A stretch of DNA of 64,000 bases from Halostagnicola sp. A-GB9-2. GTDB lineage: Archaea; Halobacteriota; Halobacteria; Halobacteriales; Natrialbaceae. Under the pieces are notes generated by a model. It was not told the DNA's origin, made no database searches, and was given only the letters and a program-made list of their open reading frames with translations. The position numbers were made by a program, and so were the translations under genes. Positions 52,765 through 60,953 of the stretch are shown piece after piece. The stretch's first letter is position 1. Each line of letters starts with the position of its first letter. The stretch is taken from the NCBI RefSeq assembly GCF_030068615.1, contig NZ_JASJOC010000001.1:558001-622000 (forward strand), read 5' to 3'.

Positions 52765-52905
52765 TCACTGCTGGTCTGGGGCCACCAAGTCGTCGGCAGC
52801 GTGGATTAGCATCCCTCGCCACGTCAGGCCGTGGTCGTTTTTCACGCGCTTAATACGCTCGTACTGTTCGTCGTCCGGTACTTCGATGTTGACGTGGTTC
52901 GACAT
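52765..52905 (-). CDS. Small protein encoded divergently beside tnpB
   Basis: The protein has 46 residues, beginning [19 protein letters not shown] and ending APDQQ. The start (short beta strand, then a helix) resembles ribbon-helix-helix DNA-binding proteins. Similar small ORFs stand upstream of tnpB in haloarchaeal IS1341-type elements (from memory). It may regulate the element. It lies opposite and just before tnpB, with 56 bases between start codons. Confidence 0.6.
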   Translation of the reverse strand: MSNHVNIEVPDDEQYERIKRVKNDHGLTWRGMLIHAADDLVAPDQQ

Positions 52906-52961
52906 ACTATCTACGAGAACCCGTATGTTTATGTTAGTTCCGGCCGTAGCAGTAGATAGCG

Positions 52962-54235
52962 ATGAAGCGGACCAACACCTTCGAAGTCGTTCCTCAGTCC
53001 GACGCGGACGAGGAGTTGCTTCGTGGTCTGTTGGACGCTTCAGCCGCTCTCTGGAACGAAATCAACTACGAGCGCCGCCAACACTACGCCGACCCCGATG
53101 GCGACGTGTGGGAGAGCAGGAGTACCGCGGACGGTATGGCGGCACACTCGGCGCTTCGACGGTTCAGCAAATCGAACGCAAGAACCGCGAAGCGTGGCGG
53201 TCGTTCTTCGCGCTCCAAAAGAAGGGAGAAGCCAACGGCAAGCCCGGCTTCTGGGGCAACGAACGCGAAGGACGCGACCTTCAGACGTACATCCGCAACA
53301 CATCGTACTCGGTCGAATGGGGCGAATACTCTCGCCTCGAAATCCTCGTCGGGAGCGACCTGAAGGAGGAGTACGGACTCGGGGCGCGGGAACGCCTTCG
53401 CCTCGAAGTTCGCGGAGAACCAAACTGGAAAGAGTACGACAAGCAAGGTCGGCTCGAACTGTACTACGACGAGACCGCACAGACGTTCAGGGCCTTTCAG
53501 CCAGTCACCGTAGACAATTCTCGACTGGCACAACCACTGGCTTCGGAAGAAGCTGCCTTGGACATCGGTGCGAACAACCTCGTCGCGTGTACGACCACAA
53601 CCGGCCAGCAGTACCTCTACGAAGGCCGCGGCCTGTTCGACCGCTTCCGCGAAACCACGCGCCGAATCGCCGAGCTTCAGTCGAAGCTTCGAGATGGTCG
53701 GTACAGCAGCAAGCAGATTCGCTCGCTATACCGGCGTCGAACGCGCCGACGCGACCACGCCCAAGACGCGCTTTGCCGCAACCTCATCGAACGGTTGTAC
53801 GACGAGGGTGTTGCGACAGTGTACGTCGGCGATCTCACCGACGTTCTCGAAACGTCGTGGTCCGTCCGATCGAACGCGAAGACGCACAACTTCTGGGCGT
53901 TCCGGGCGTTCATCAATCGTCTCGCGTGTACCGCCGAGGAGTTCGGCATCACCGTCGAAGTTCGGACGGAAGCGTGGACTTCGCAAGAGTGTCCGAACTG
54001 CGGTTCGACCGACCGTACGACTCGGCATCAAGACTCGCTCACGTGCGCCTTCGGCTCTGACGGTCACGCGGACTTAACGGCGAGCGAGACGTTCCTGAGA
54101 CGGCACAACAGCGTAGTACGGCCGATGGCACGGCCTGTATGCCTCAAGTGGGACGACCACGAATGGTCAGAGTCACCACGCTCAGTTCCCAACGAGGAGC
54201 ATACGAACCCGCAAGTTGCCTCCGTGGGTCGGTAA
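52962..54235 (+). pseudogene. tnpB: tnpB (RNA-guided nuclease of IS1341 group), frameshifted
   Basis: The reading begins [20 protein letters not shown] and runs about 50 codons. It must then change frame near 53113-53120 to continue as [19 protein letters not shown] to the stop at 54235, so one base is missing. RuvC-I is present ([10 protein letters not shown]), as is the RuvC-III region ([12 protein letters not shown]). The first zinc pair CPNC is intact, but the second reads CAFG, where relatives have C-x-C. RuvC-II has VYVGDL, without the usual Glu before Asp-Leu. TnpB cuts DNA guided by a right-end RNA; this copy is probably inactive. Confidence 0.85.
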
Positions 54236-54287
54236 GCGAGACCCCCAGCGTGAGGAAACCCCGGCGTTCACGCCGGGGAGGATGTCA
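54130..54287 (+). ncRNA. Candidate omega/reRNA scaffold at the IS right end
   Basis: The last part of tnpB and the bases after it hold the conserved-looking right end, closing with a strong hairpin CCCCGGCG-TTCA-CGCCGGGG (54259-54278). In IS200/IS605 elements this region is transcribed in sense with tnpB and serves as the guide-RNA scaffold; in Halobacterium such sense-overlapping RNAs are known for IS1341-type genes. The guide would lie beyond about 54287. The 5' boundary is a guess. Confidence 0.5.
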
Positions 54288-54444
54288 TTCGCGGATGCTG
54301 GTGTTTTCAACAGTGGTCACGTCGCCCCGAGTACAGGATTCGGTTGACTGTCGAGCGGAACGATCTTCGCGGCGAGAGACTCCTGCGTGCACTGGTATGA
54401 GGTCACCTGAAGACACATTATTCTGTGTCAGCATAGATTTCTGT

Positions 54445-54675
54445 ATGCCTAGTATCACGGTCAACGTGGACGACGACCTCAAAGACCAAATGGAAAAACA
54501 CCCGGAAATCAACTGGAGTGAGGTCACGCGACAGGCCATCCAAGAGAAGATTGAGACGCTCGAGATGATGGACGAACTTACCAATGAGAGTGAACTCACC
54601 GAGCGCGATGTTCAGGAAATCGCCAATAAAATAAACGAACAAGGACGCAAGCACGTCGAAGAAGAATCGACGTAG
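54445..54675 (+). CDS. vapB: VapB-type antitoxin
   Basis: This 76-residue protein starts with a ribbon-helix-helix motif: strand ITVNVDDDL, then helices KDQMEKHPEINWSEVTRQAIQEKIE. A charged C-terminal helix would cover the toxin. In haloarchaea this antitoxin type pairs with a PIN-domain VapC. Only a stump of that toxin follows (54685), so the antitoxin is orphaned. A longer open frame from 54139 crosses the IS end and is not real. Confidence 0.82.
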   Translation: MPSITVNVDDDLKDQMEKHPEINWSEVTRQAIQEKIETLEMMDELTNESELTERDVQEIANKINEQGRKHVEEEST

Positions 54676-54684
54676 ACTTGGCGA

Positions 54685-54747
54685 ATGAAGCTGGTCATCG
54701 ATGCCAACGTCGTTATCTCTGCACTTATCGCGGATTCGAAATGGTAA
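54685..54747 (+). pseudogene. VapC toxin stump (20 codons)
   Basis: It starts nine bases after vapB. The frame reads MKLVIDANVVISALIADSKW and then a stop. This is the first strand of a PIN domain with the first catalytic Asp (VIDANV); the remaining about 110 residues with the other acidic residues are gone. The following bases lead straight into the 3' end of the next gene, so a deletion removed the rest. Confidence 0.75.
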
Positions 54748-54810
54748 TCGCCATTTGACGACCCTCGAGAGGGCGACACATTCGCTCGTTCTCGAGCGCG
54801 TTTTCGCCAA

Positions 54811-55749
54811 TTACTCCCCAAGATGCGGAAGCTCCGCGGCGAGGTACTCGACGAATTTCTCAGGGTGTTCGGCGTGGGGGAGTAAGGTCGAGTAGTCGAT
54901 AACGACCAGATCCAGATCAGCCGCTTCCGCGAGGTCTCGCCCGTCGCGCAGGGGAACTAACTCGGCGTCACGACCCCAGATGAGCGTCGTTGGCGTCTCG
55001 AGGGCGGCGAGTTCGGTCTGGAGGTCGAACTCGGAATCGGGATCGAGCGTGCCCGACGCGAACGACGCTGGGGCATAGCGCGCGCCCGGCTGGTGGGCGC
55101 TCTCCCAGCCGTAGGCGACCTGTTCCTCGTCGATGTTGGCCGAATCGTAGTAGCCGTCGCGGTCGTAGAAGTAGCGGATCGACGGCTTGCTCGAGAGGAA
55201 GTTAAACAGCGTCGTGCCGATGACCGGCGTCCGAAGGAGCGTTCGGAGCCGGGGCCGTTCGTCCCCGGTTTCAGCCGTCGGACAAATGAGCACGAGTCGC
55301 TCGAGATCCGCTTCTTCGGCGGCTTCAGCGGCGAACGCGCCGGTAAGCGACGACGCGACGAGGATCGGCGAGTCCGCCACGTCGTTCGCGAAATCCCGGA
55401 TAAACTCGCCGTACAGCCGCGAGGAGTATACCAGCGGCGGTCGATCCGACCGTCCGAATCCGGGGAGATCGACGGCGATTACGTGATAGTCCTCGGCGAG
55501 GCGTTCGAAAATCGGATCGAACTCGTTGCTACTGGCGGCCGCGTGGATGCCGTGACAGAGGAGCATATCCGGCGCGTCGGGGTCGCCGGCGACCGTATAG
55601 GAGATGTCCATCCCCCGCCACCGATAGGTTCGCTCGACGCCGGGCAAGGGGTTCTCGAGGTCACCCGCCCGTCGTGCGAGCAAGCGATTTCCGAGGACGG
55701 CTGCACCAGCGGTTCCCAGGGCTCCGGCGACTACCGTTCGAAGCTTCAT
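54811..55749 (-). CDS. Alpha/beta-fold hydrolase with N-terminal membrane segment
   Basis: The protein has 312 residues. A hydrophobic N-terminus (RTVVAGALGTAGAAVLGNRLL) may anchor it. The fold shows LLCHGIHAAASSNEF (oxyanion), DLPGFGRSDRP, the nucleophile elbow ILVASSLTGAF (a variant of G-x-S-x-G with Ser in the third place), and LLPHAEHPEKF with the catalytic His near the end. The substrate is unknown. The start is ATG 55749, ten codons inside the longest frame. Confidence 0.82.
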   Translation of the reverse strand: MKLRTVVAGALGTAGAAVLGNRLLARRAGDLENPLPGVERTYRWRGMDISYTVAGDPDAPDMLLCHGIHAAASSNEFDPIFERLAEDYHVIAVDLPGFGRSDRPPLVYSSRLYGEFIRDFANDVADSPILVASSLTGAFAAEAAEEADLERLVLICPTAETGDERPRLRTLLRTPVIGTTLFNFLSSKPSIRYFYDRDGYYDSANIDEEQVAYGWESAHQPGARYAPASFASGTLDPDSEFDLQTELAALETPTTLIWGRDAELVPLRDGRDLAEAADLDLVVIDYSTLLPHAEHPEKFVEYLAAELPHLGE

Positions 55750-55950
55750 GCCCCGTGGTTCGTCGTCGACGACCTTCAACTTGCGGCCGGTCTACAGAAG
55801 CTGTGTTCGATCGGCCGCAGACGGTATCACTGCGAAAAAAGCCGCACCGGCCGCGTCGCACTGACGACTGCGTATACTGTCGGCTGGAAGTCGTTCACAG
55901 TTCTCGTCGCCCGGGGTGGGAGAATCTTTATAGAGGGACAGCCGACAGTG

Positions 55951-57084
55951 TTAGGACTGCGAACTCGTCTCCGGAGTCTCCTCCGTTTTGAGTCCCTCGA
56001 GACACTCCTCGACCGGCTCGAGAAGGTCGTCGGCGATCGTGTACGGATCGGTGTCGCCGGTTCGGACCGCGTCGGCTAACGCTTCGACGCCGCCGGCATC
56101 CTGAAGTCGCTCTTCGAGGAGCGCATTAACGTCCTCTCTGAGGAGAGTCCTGATCTCCTCGGCGTAACGTTGACGCGCGTTTTCCGCCTGCTCGCCGGAT
56201 TCCTCGAGGTAGGTTTGGTGGGTTGCAAATTCCGATAAGAGCTCGTCGATTCCCTCACCCTTCGTGGCGACGGTTTCGACGATCGGGGGTCGCCAGCTCG
56301 CGTCACCGTCCGAGACGTCTGCGTCTGCCGAATCGGCGTTCGATCCACCGACATCTGCCGCGTCGCCGGCATCGTGAGTCGCGTGATCCGTGGCGTCGGG
56401 TCCGTGATGGCCGCTCCCGCCGCCGAATCCGCCGCCCTCGCCGAGGTCGATCATCTCCATTAACTCCTTGACGGTCCGATCGGCTCCCGGCCGGTCGGCT
56501 TTGTTGACGACGAACACGTCGGCGATCTCGAGGATCCCCGCCTTGAGCGTCTGGATCGAGTCGCCCGAGCCCGGCGGGACGAGCACGCCAACGGTGTCGG
56601 CGGTGCGAACGATATCGATCTCGTTCTGGCCCGCGCCGACGGTCTCGATGATGATTTTGTCCTTTCCGAAGGCGTCCATAGCTTTGACGGCGTCCGCGGT
56701 CGCCGTCGAGAGGCCGCCGAGGGTGCCACGGGCGCTCATCGAGCGCACGAAAACGTCCATATCGCCGACCGTCGAGGCCATCCGAATGCGATCGCCCAGC
56801 ACCGCGCCGCCGGTAAACGGCGAGGAGGGGTCGATGGCGATGACGCCGACCGTTTCGCCGCGCTCGCGGTACGTTTCCGCGAGTTTGTCGACCAGCGTCG
56901 ACTTGCCGGCACCGGGGCTTCCCGTGATGCCGATAACGTCCGCCTCGCCAGTGTGCGCGTAGAGCTTCGAAACGAGATCGCGGTAGCCCGGCGACCGGTT
57001 CTCGATCTTCGAAATCGTCCGGGCGAGCGCGCGATGCTTTCCGGCGAGCAGTTCCTCGAGAAGCTGGTCGTCCGCCGCGCTCAT
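55951..57084 (-). CDS. meaB: MeaB/ArgK GTPase, chaperone of methylmalonyl-CoA mutase
   Basis: The protein has 377 residues of SIMIBI-class G protein: P-loop GSPGAGKSTL (about 49-58), switch IDPSSPFTGGA, ETVGAGQNEID and NKAD (about 206). After that a low-complexity Gly/His/Asp/Ala insertion of about 45 residues interrupts the domain. MeaB protects methylmalonyl-CoA mutase and gates B12 loading. It overlaps the upstream B12-binding subunit gene by four bases, so they are coupled. The longer frame to 57465 is out of family. Confidence 0.93.
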   Translation of the reverse strand: MSAADDQLLEELLAGKHRALARTISKIENRSPGYRDLVSKLYAHTGEADVIGITGSPGAGKSTLVDKLAETYRERGETVGVIAIDPSSPFTGGAVLGDRIRMASTVGDMDVFVRSMSARGTLGGLSTATADAVKAMDAFGKDKIIIETVGAGQNEIDIVRTADTVGVLVPPGSGDSIQTLKAGILEIADVFVVNKADRPGADRTVKELMEMIDLGEGGGFGGGSGHHGPDATDHATHDAGDAADVGGSNADSADADVSDGDASWRPPIVETVATKGEGIDELLSEFATHQTYLEESGEQAENARQRYAEEIRTLLREDVNALLEERLQDAGGVEALADAVRTGDTDPYTIADDLLEPVEECLEGLKTEETPETSSQS

Positions 57085-57497
57085 CGTTGCGGGGCGTTTT
57101 CGCGGACGAAGTCGACCGTCTCTTCGATGGAGGTCCCTGGACCGAAGATGGCGGCGACGCCCTCGTCCTCGAGCGCCGGTCGATCTTCGTCGGGGATCAC
57201 GCCGCCGACGAGGACGAGCGTGTCGTCTTTGGCACCGTACTCCTCGAGACCGTCCATGATCTTCGGGACGAGCGTGTTGTGGGCTCCCGAGAGGATAGAA
57301 ATGCCGAGGACGTCGACGTCCTCCTGGACCGCGGCTTGTACAACCTCGTCGGGCGCTTTGTGCAGTCCGGAGTAGATGACCTCGAATCCGGCATCGCGGA
57401 ACGCTCGAGCGATGACGTGTGCCCCGCGGTCGTGTCCGTCGAGACCGACTTTCGAGACGAGACACCGAATCGACTCCGCTTCCTGTTCGCTGCTCAT
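57081..57497 (-). CDS. Methylmalonyl-CoA mutase, cobalamin-binding subunit
   Basis: The protein has 138 residues forming a B12-binding Rossmann domain with the base-off ligand motif KVGLDGHDRG (D-x-H-x2-G; His about 22), then SGLHKAPDEVV, SILSGAH and GGVIPDED. In haloarchaea the mutase is split, with this domain separate from the substrate-binding subunit, which is not in the window. With MeaB it belongs to the propionyl-CoA to succinyl-CoA route. Confidence 0.92.
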   Translation of the reverse strand: MSSEQEAESIRCLVSKVGLDGHDRGAHVIARAFRDAGFEVIYSGLHKAPDEVVQAAVQEDVDVLGISILSGAHNTLVPKIMDGLEEYGAKDDTLVLVGGVIPDEDRPALEDEGVAAIFGPGTSIEETVDFVRENAPQR

Positions 57498-57725
57498 AGG
57501 CCTACGTTTCCGGGCCGTCTGTTTGACTTTAACGGTCGTTCCTTATGGTGTGTCAGTATCAATCATGTGAATGGTGTCCATAAACGGTAAAGCACGTCAG
57601 GTGTCGTCGTTGCCCACCTAATACGACCGTCCGGAACCAAAACCTGCCCGAACCAAAGGCTAAAGAGCGAAACGACCGTATATTCCGGTAATGACTATCA
57701 TTCGTTTGCTGCGGAGGGATCTCTC

Positions 57726-58400
57726 GTGGGCGTCGAAATAAAAGAAAACAGGGTATCCGACGCTGAGTTCGAGGCGATGAAAAGTTTTGTCTTCGAGTAT
57801 CTAGCGGCCAGCGTCGAGAAAGAGGACGAAGGTGGTCGCATGCGCTGGTACCCCTGGCATTCCGCCGAGTACCGACACAACCACATCCTCAACGTCGTCG
57901 CACTCGCCGAGGAGATCGCAGAACAAGAAGGTGCAGACGTCGACGTTACGCGCGTCGCCGGACTGTTTCACGACGTGGCCAAACTCGAGACCGATCAGGA
58001 ACTGCACGCCGAAGCCGGTGCTCGCGTCGCCCGCGAGTACCTCGAGTCCCGCGGTGAGTATCCCGAGTCGTTTATCTCGCAGGTCTGTCGAGCCGTCGAA
58101 TACCACTCCTATCAGGGCGACCTGGACGACCTCGCACTCGAGACCCAGTGTCTCATCGAGGCCGACTTGCTCGATAAGGTCGGCGCGAACGGAATCGCGT
58201 TGATGCTCCTGCGCATGGGCTACGAAGCTCGGACGCACATGGACTCCGAGGAGATGGTCGATCGGGTCCTCGAGCGCGGTCTCGAGGCCGCCAATCGCGT
58301 CGAAAGCGATGCGGCCGAGAGCATCGCCCACCAGCGGCTCAAACGCGTTCGCTGGTTCAGCGACTGGCTCGAAGACGAAATCGCGGCGATCGGCAACTAG
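57726..58400 (+). CDS. HD-domain hydrolase
   Basis: The protein has 224 residues. The metal-binding HD pattern is present: His in EYRHNHILNV (about 55), HD in VAGLFHDVAKLE (about 85) and Asp in CLIEADLLDKVGANG. Such proteins hydrolyse phosphate esters of nucleotides or related compounds; the substrate is unknown. The start GTG 57726 is likely, with ATG at residue 18 (57777) as an alternative. It is a single gene. Confidence 0.85.
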   Translation: MGVEIKENRVSDAEFEAMKSFVFEYLAASVEKEDEGGRMRWYPWHSAEYRHNHILNVVALAEEIAEQEGADVDVTRVAGLFHDVAKLETDQELHAEAGARVAREYLESRGEYPESFISQVCRAVEYHSYQGDLDDLALETQCLIEADLLDKVGANGIALMLLRMGYEARTHMDSEEMVDRVLERGLEAANRVESDAAESIAHQRLKRVRWFSDWLEDEIAAIGN

Positions 58401-58595
58401 GGCACTCGAGGGAGTCGGGCCCTGATTCGGCGTTGAGGCGTCAAAAACTGAACTGTTTTCACCCGTTTCGAGCCGTTGCCCTCTCGTGATATTCGAGCGG
58501 TTATTACCTCGTTATAGCCCGTATCAAACGATGTCTGCCGTCTGCCGTACCCGTTTGGGTCGAGTCCGACCGCTGAGGGCGTGTCGGAACGCGAA

Positions 58596-58622
58596 GCGGA
58601 TTCCTATTCGCTGGGAATCCGC
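58596..58622. promoter_or_regulatory. Nine-base-pair inverted repeat ahead of the second tfb gene
   Basis: GCGGATTCC (58596-58604) is complementary to GGAATCCGC (58614-58622), with nine bases between. It ends eight bases before the CTCTTATGC box at 58630-58638 that probably drives the gene at 58703. It may be an operator. The remainder of 58401-58702 has no gene. Confidence 0.5.
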
Positions 58623-58702
58623 CCCGCGCTCTTATGCCCCGCTCCGAATGTGCTAGATGACCACAACCTCGTCGCTTCCAGGAATCACAACCGCTCCGAA
58701 CC

Positions 58703-59683
58703 ATGGACAACATACGCACCAAGACCCCGCCTCGCGTCGACACACAGGAACCCATCGATCGGACGAAATCCCCCGACTCGAGGACCGAGTGTCCGGAATG
58801 CGACGGCACGCTCCAGCGGAGCGCCGAACAGGGAGAAACGGCGTGTCGCGAGTGCGGGCTCGTGGTACGGGAGAAAACGATCGATCGCGGCCCGGAGTGG
58901 CGGGCCTTTAGCGCCCAGGAGCGCGAATCTCGGAGCCGCGTCGGCGCGCCCTCGAGCGAACTCCGACACGACAACGGGCTCAGCACGCGGATCGACTGGC
59001 GAAACAAGGACGGGTACGGAAAGCAACTCTCGGCGAGAAAGCGCAAACTGTTCAAGCGACTCCGAACGTGGGACGAGCGATTCGTCACGAAAAACGCTCG
59101 AGAGCGGAACCTCAAGCAGGCGTTCGGCGAGATCGATCGGATGGCTTCCGCGCTCGGCCTTCCAAAGCCGTGTCGAGAAACGGCGGGCGTCATCTATCGG
59201 CGCGCCGTCGAGCGCGAACTGTTGCCGGGCCGATCCATCGAAGGGATGGCGACGGCGAGTCTCTACGCCGGCGCGCGACAACACGGGACGCCGCGGACAC
59301 TCGTCGAGTTCGAGACGGTGAGCCGTGTCGAAAAGCTTCGAATTCAGCGAGCTTATCGATATCTCTCTCAGGAACTGGACCTTCAACTCGAGCCAGCGGA
59401 TCCGCTCCAGTACGTTCCGCAGTTTTCCTCCGCGCTCGAGATCAGCGACGAAGCCGAAGGGCTCTCGCGGGAGTTGCTCGAGGCGGCGAAAGCCGAGGCG
59501 CTCCACAGCGGTCGAAGTCCGGCGAGTATCGCCGCCGCAGCGCTGTACGCCGCCGGTCGGCTGTCGAACGAGGACGTGACCCAGGAAGCCGTGAGCGACA
59601 TTGCTCACGTGAGTTGTGTGACGATTCGAAAACGCTATACAGAGATTCTCGATGTCTATGCAGAATACCAGGACGACCGATGA
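58703..59683 (+). CDS. tfb: Transcription initiation factor TFB (second copy)
   Basis: The protein has 326 residues. The zinc ribbon has CPEC (about 30-33) and CREC (about 49-52), then GPEWRAFSAQE and two cyclin folds (about 120-215, 220-318) ending in the helix-turn-helix SDIAHVSCVTIRKRY. It shares long blocks with the TFB at 28002 (TIDRGPEWRAF, RSRVGAP) but differs widely elsewhere, so it is an old paralogue and not a recent copy. It probably directs a different set of promoters. The stop overlaps a short reading frame leading into the next gene. Confidence 0.94.
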   Translation: MDNIRTKTPPRVDTQEPIDRTKSPDSRTECPECDGTLQRSAEQGETACRECGLVVREKTIDRGPEWRAFSAQERESRSRVGAPSSELRHDNGLSTRIDWRNKDGYGKQLSARKRKLFKRLRTWDERFVTKNARERNLKQAFGEIDRMASALGLPKPCRETAGVIYRRAVERELLPGRSIEGMATASLYAGARQHGTPRTLVEFETVSRVEKLRIQRAYRYLSQELDLQLEPADPLQYVPQFSSALEISDEAEGLSRELLEAAKAEALHSGRSPASIAAAALYAAGRLSNEDVTQEAVSDIAHVSCVTIRKRYTEILDVYAEYQDDR

Positions 59684-59705
59684 GCGACGCACAAGGAACC
59701 AGCGA

Positions 59706-59924
59706 ATGAATACCGAACAGCGAATACTCCGGCAGCTTTCCGAGCGGGAACCGCTCGACATGGCCGAACTCGCGTCCGTTCTCGAGGACCACCCGATGAC
59801 GGTCGAAGTCGCGTGCGATCGGCTCCACAAGCGGGGGCGCGTTCGGCTAATCGGGTCCGGCAGGTACCGACTTGCCGAAAGCGATACCGCTCACCCGCGA
59901 GAAACCAATTCTTCGGAAGAATAG
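59706..59924 (+). CDS. Small winged-helix protein next to tfb
   Basis: The protein has 72 residues: NTEQRILRQLSEREPLDMAE, then ASVLEDHPMTVEVACDRLHKRG as recognition helix and RVRLIGSGRYRL as wing. It is probably a DNA-binding regulator. It starts 22 bases after the TFB stop. A nine-codon frame, ATG 59680 to TGA 59709, overlaps both the TFB stop and this ATG (ATGA), which would couple translation. ATG 59652 inside tfb is a possible alternative start. Confidence 0.7.
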   Translation: MNTEQRILRQLSEREPLDMAELASVLEDHPMTVEVACDRLHKRGRVRLIGSGRYRLAESDTAHPRETNSSEE

Positions 59925-59969
59925 CTACCACAGCGGTGGCATTATGGGGTCTCGCCCCCGAATTTTCGT

Positions 59970-60875
59970 ATGCGAGTTGCAATTTTGGGCTGTGGCCACG
60001 TCGGCTGCGAACTCGGTCGCCAGCTCGCCGAGCGCGGTCACGACGCGATCGGCGTCCGACGCTCGAGCGAGGGTATCGAGACGATCGAATCCCACGGCTT
60101 CGAAGGGATTCAAGCGGATATCACCGACGAGCGCGAACTCGAGTCCGTGCCGGCCGTCGACGCCATCGTATTCGCCGCGAGCAGCGGCGGACGCGCCGCG
60201 AGTGCAGCGCGGCGGGTGTACGTCGAGGGCCTTCGCACGGCGATCGAAACCTTCGGGTCGCGCGACGATCCGCCGGATCGGCTGGTCTACACGTCTTCGA
60301 CCGGCGTTCACGGCGATCACGACGGCGACTGGGTCGACGAAGAGACGCCCGTAGAGCCGACCACCGAGAAGACGGAGGTGCTCGCCGAGGCCGAGCGCGT
60401 CGCGCTCGAACTCCCGCCCGAATACGGGTTCGACGGCACCGTCGCCCGATACGCGGGCCTCTACGGACCGGAACGCTACCGGCTCGAGCGATATCTCGAG
60501 GGGCCGGTCACGGCGGGATATCTGAACATGGTCCACCGCGACGACGCGGCGGGAGCCGTTCGATTCCTGCTCGAGGAGGACCTCGCACGCGGCGAGGTCG
60601 TGCAGGTCGTCGACGACGAACCGGTCGAGAAGTGGGCGTTTGCCGACTGGCTTGCCGAGGCCGCAGGCGTCGAAGAGCCGCCCAAGCAGACGAAAACCGA
60701 ACGACTCGAGGGAGGGGACATTTCGGCGGCCGCCGAACGGCGGATTCTGACCAGCAAACGATGCTCGAACGAGAAATTGCGGTCGCTCGGGTACGAATTC
60801 GCGTATCCGACGTTTCGTGCGGGGTATCGGGCCGCTATCGATGACTATTCCGGAAACGCTACGGCAAACGAGTGA
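59970..60875 (+). CDS. NAD-dependent epimerase/dehydratase-like extended SDR
   Basis: The protein has 301 residues. The Rossmann motif is VAILGCGHVGCELG (about 3-16), followed by AIVFAASSGG, VYTSSTGVHGD and a Tyr/Arg-containing VARYAGLYGPERYRL where the catalytic Tyr-x3-Lys is replaced. This fits YeeZ-like atypical SDRs. NADP(H) binding is likely (GVRRSSEG after the first beta strand pair); the reaction is unknown. Confidence 0.82.
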   Translation: MRVAILGCGHVGCELGRQLAERGHDAIGVRRSSEGIETIESHGFEGIQADITDERELESVPAVDAIVFAASSGGRAASAARRVYVEGLRTAIETFGSRDDPPDRLVYTSSTGVHGDHDGDWVDEETPVEPTTEKTEVLAEAERVALELPPEYGFDGTVARYAGLYGPERYRLERYLEGPVTAGYLNMVHRDDAAGAVRFLLEEDLARGEVVQVVDDEPVEKWAFADWLAEAAGVEEPPKQTKTERLEGGDISAAAERRILTSKRCSNEKLRSLGYEFAYPTFRAGYRAAIDDYSGNATANE

Positions 60876-60953
60876 ACACTACTGCCAATTATTGCTGGGT
60901 TGAAACGAGTCAGATGGGGGAAAATTCTTGGTGGCTCGATTTAACAGTGGGGT

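Larger units (their letters stand above)
52421..54287 (+). mobile_element. IS200/IS605-type element (IS1341 group, tnpB only), decayed
   Basis: The element comprises a hairpin-rich left end, a small divergent ORF, a tnpB gene and a right-end hairpin. There is no tnpA, so it cannot move by itself. The boundaries are estimates: the left from the first hairpin and the right from the sequence just after the CCCCGGCG/CGCCGGGG hairpin (54259-54278). Family members have no terminal inverted repeats or target duplications, so exact ends cannot be read from one copy. Confidence 0.75.

Noticed and set aside
53100-53130. Programmed frameshifting in tnpB
   Set aside because: There is no slippery run or following stem that would support it; a simple one-base deletion explains the break, and other residues also look decayed.
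53023-54060. 345-codon plus-strand frame over tnpB
   Set aside because: Arg- and Pro-rich shadow frame; the tnpB motifs are in the other two frames, joined by a frameshift.
54139-54444. N-terminal extension of the vapB frame
   Set aside because: It would cross the right end of the IS element and part of tnpB; the antitoxin motif begins at ATG 54445.
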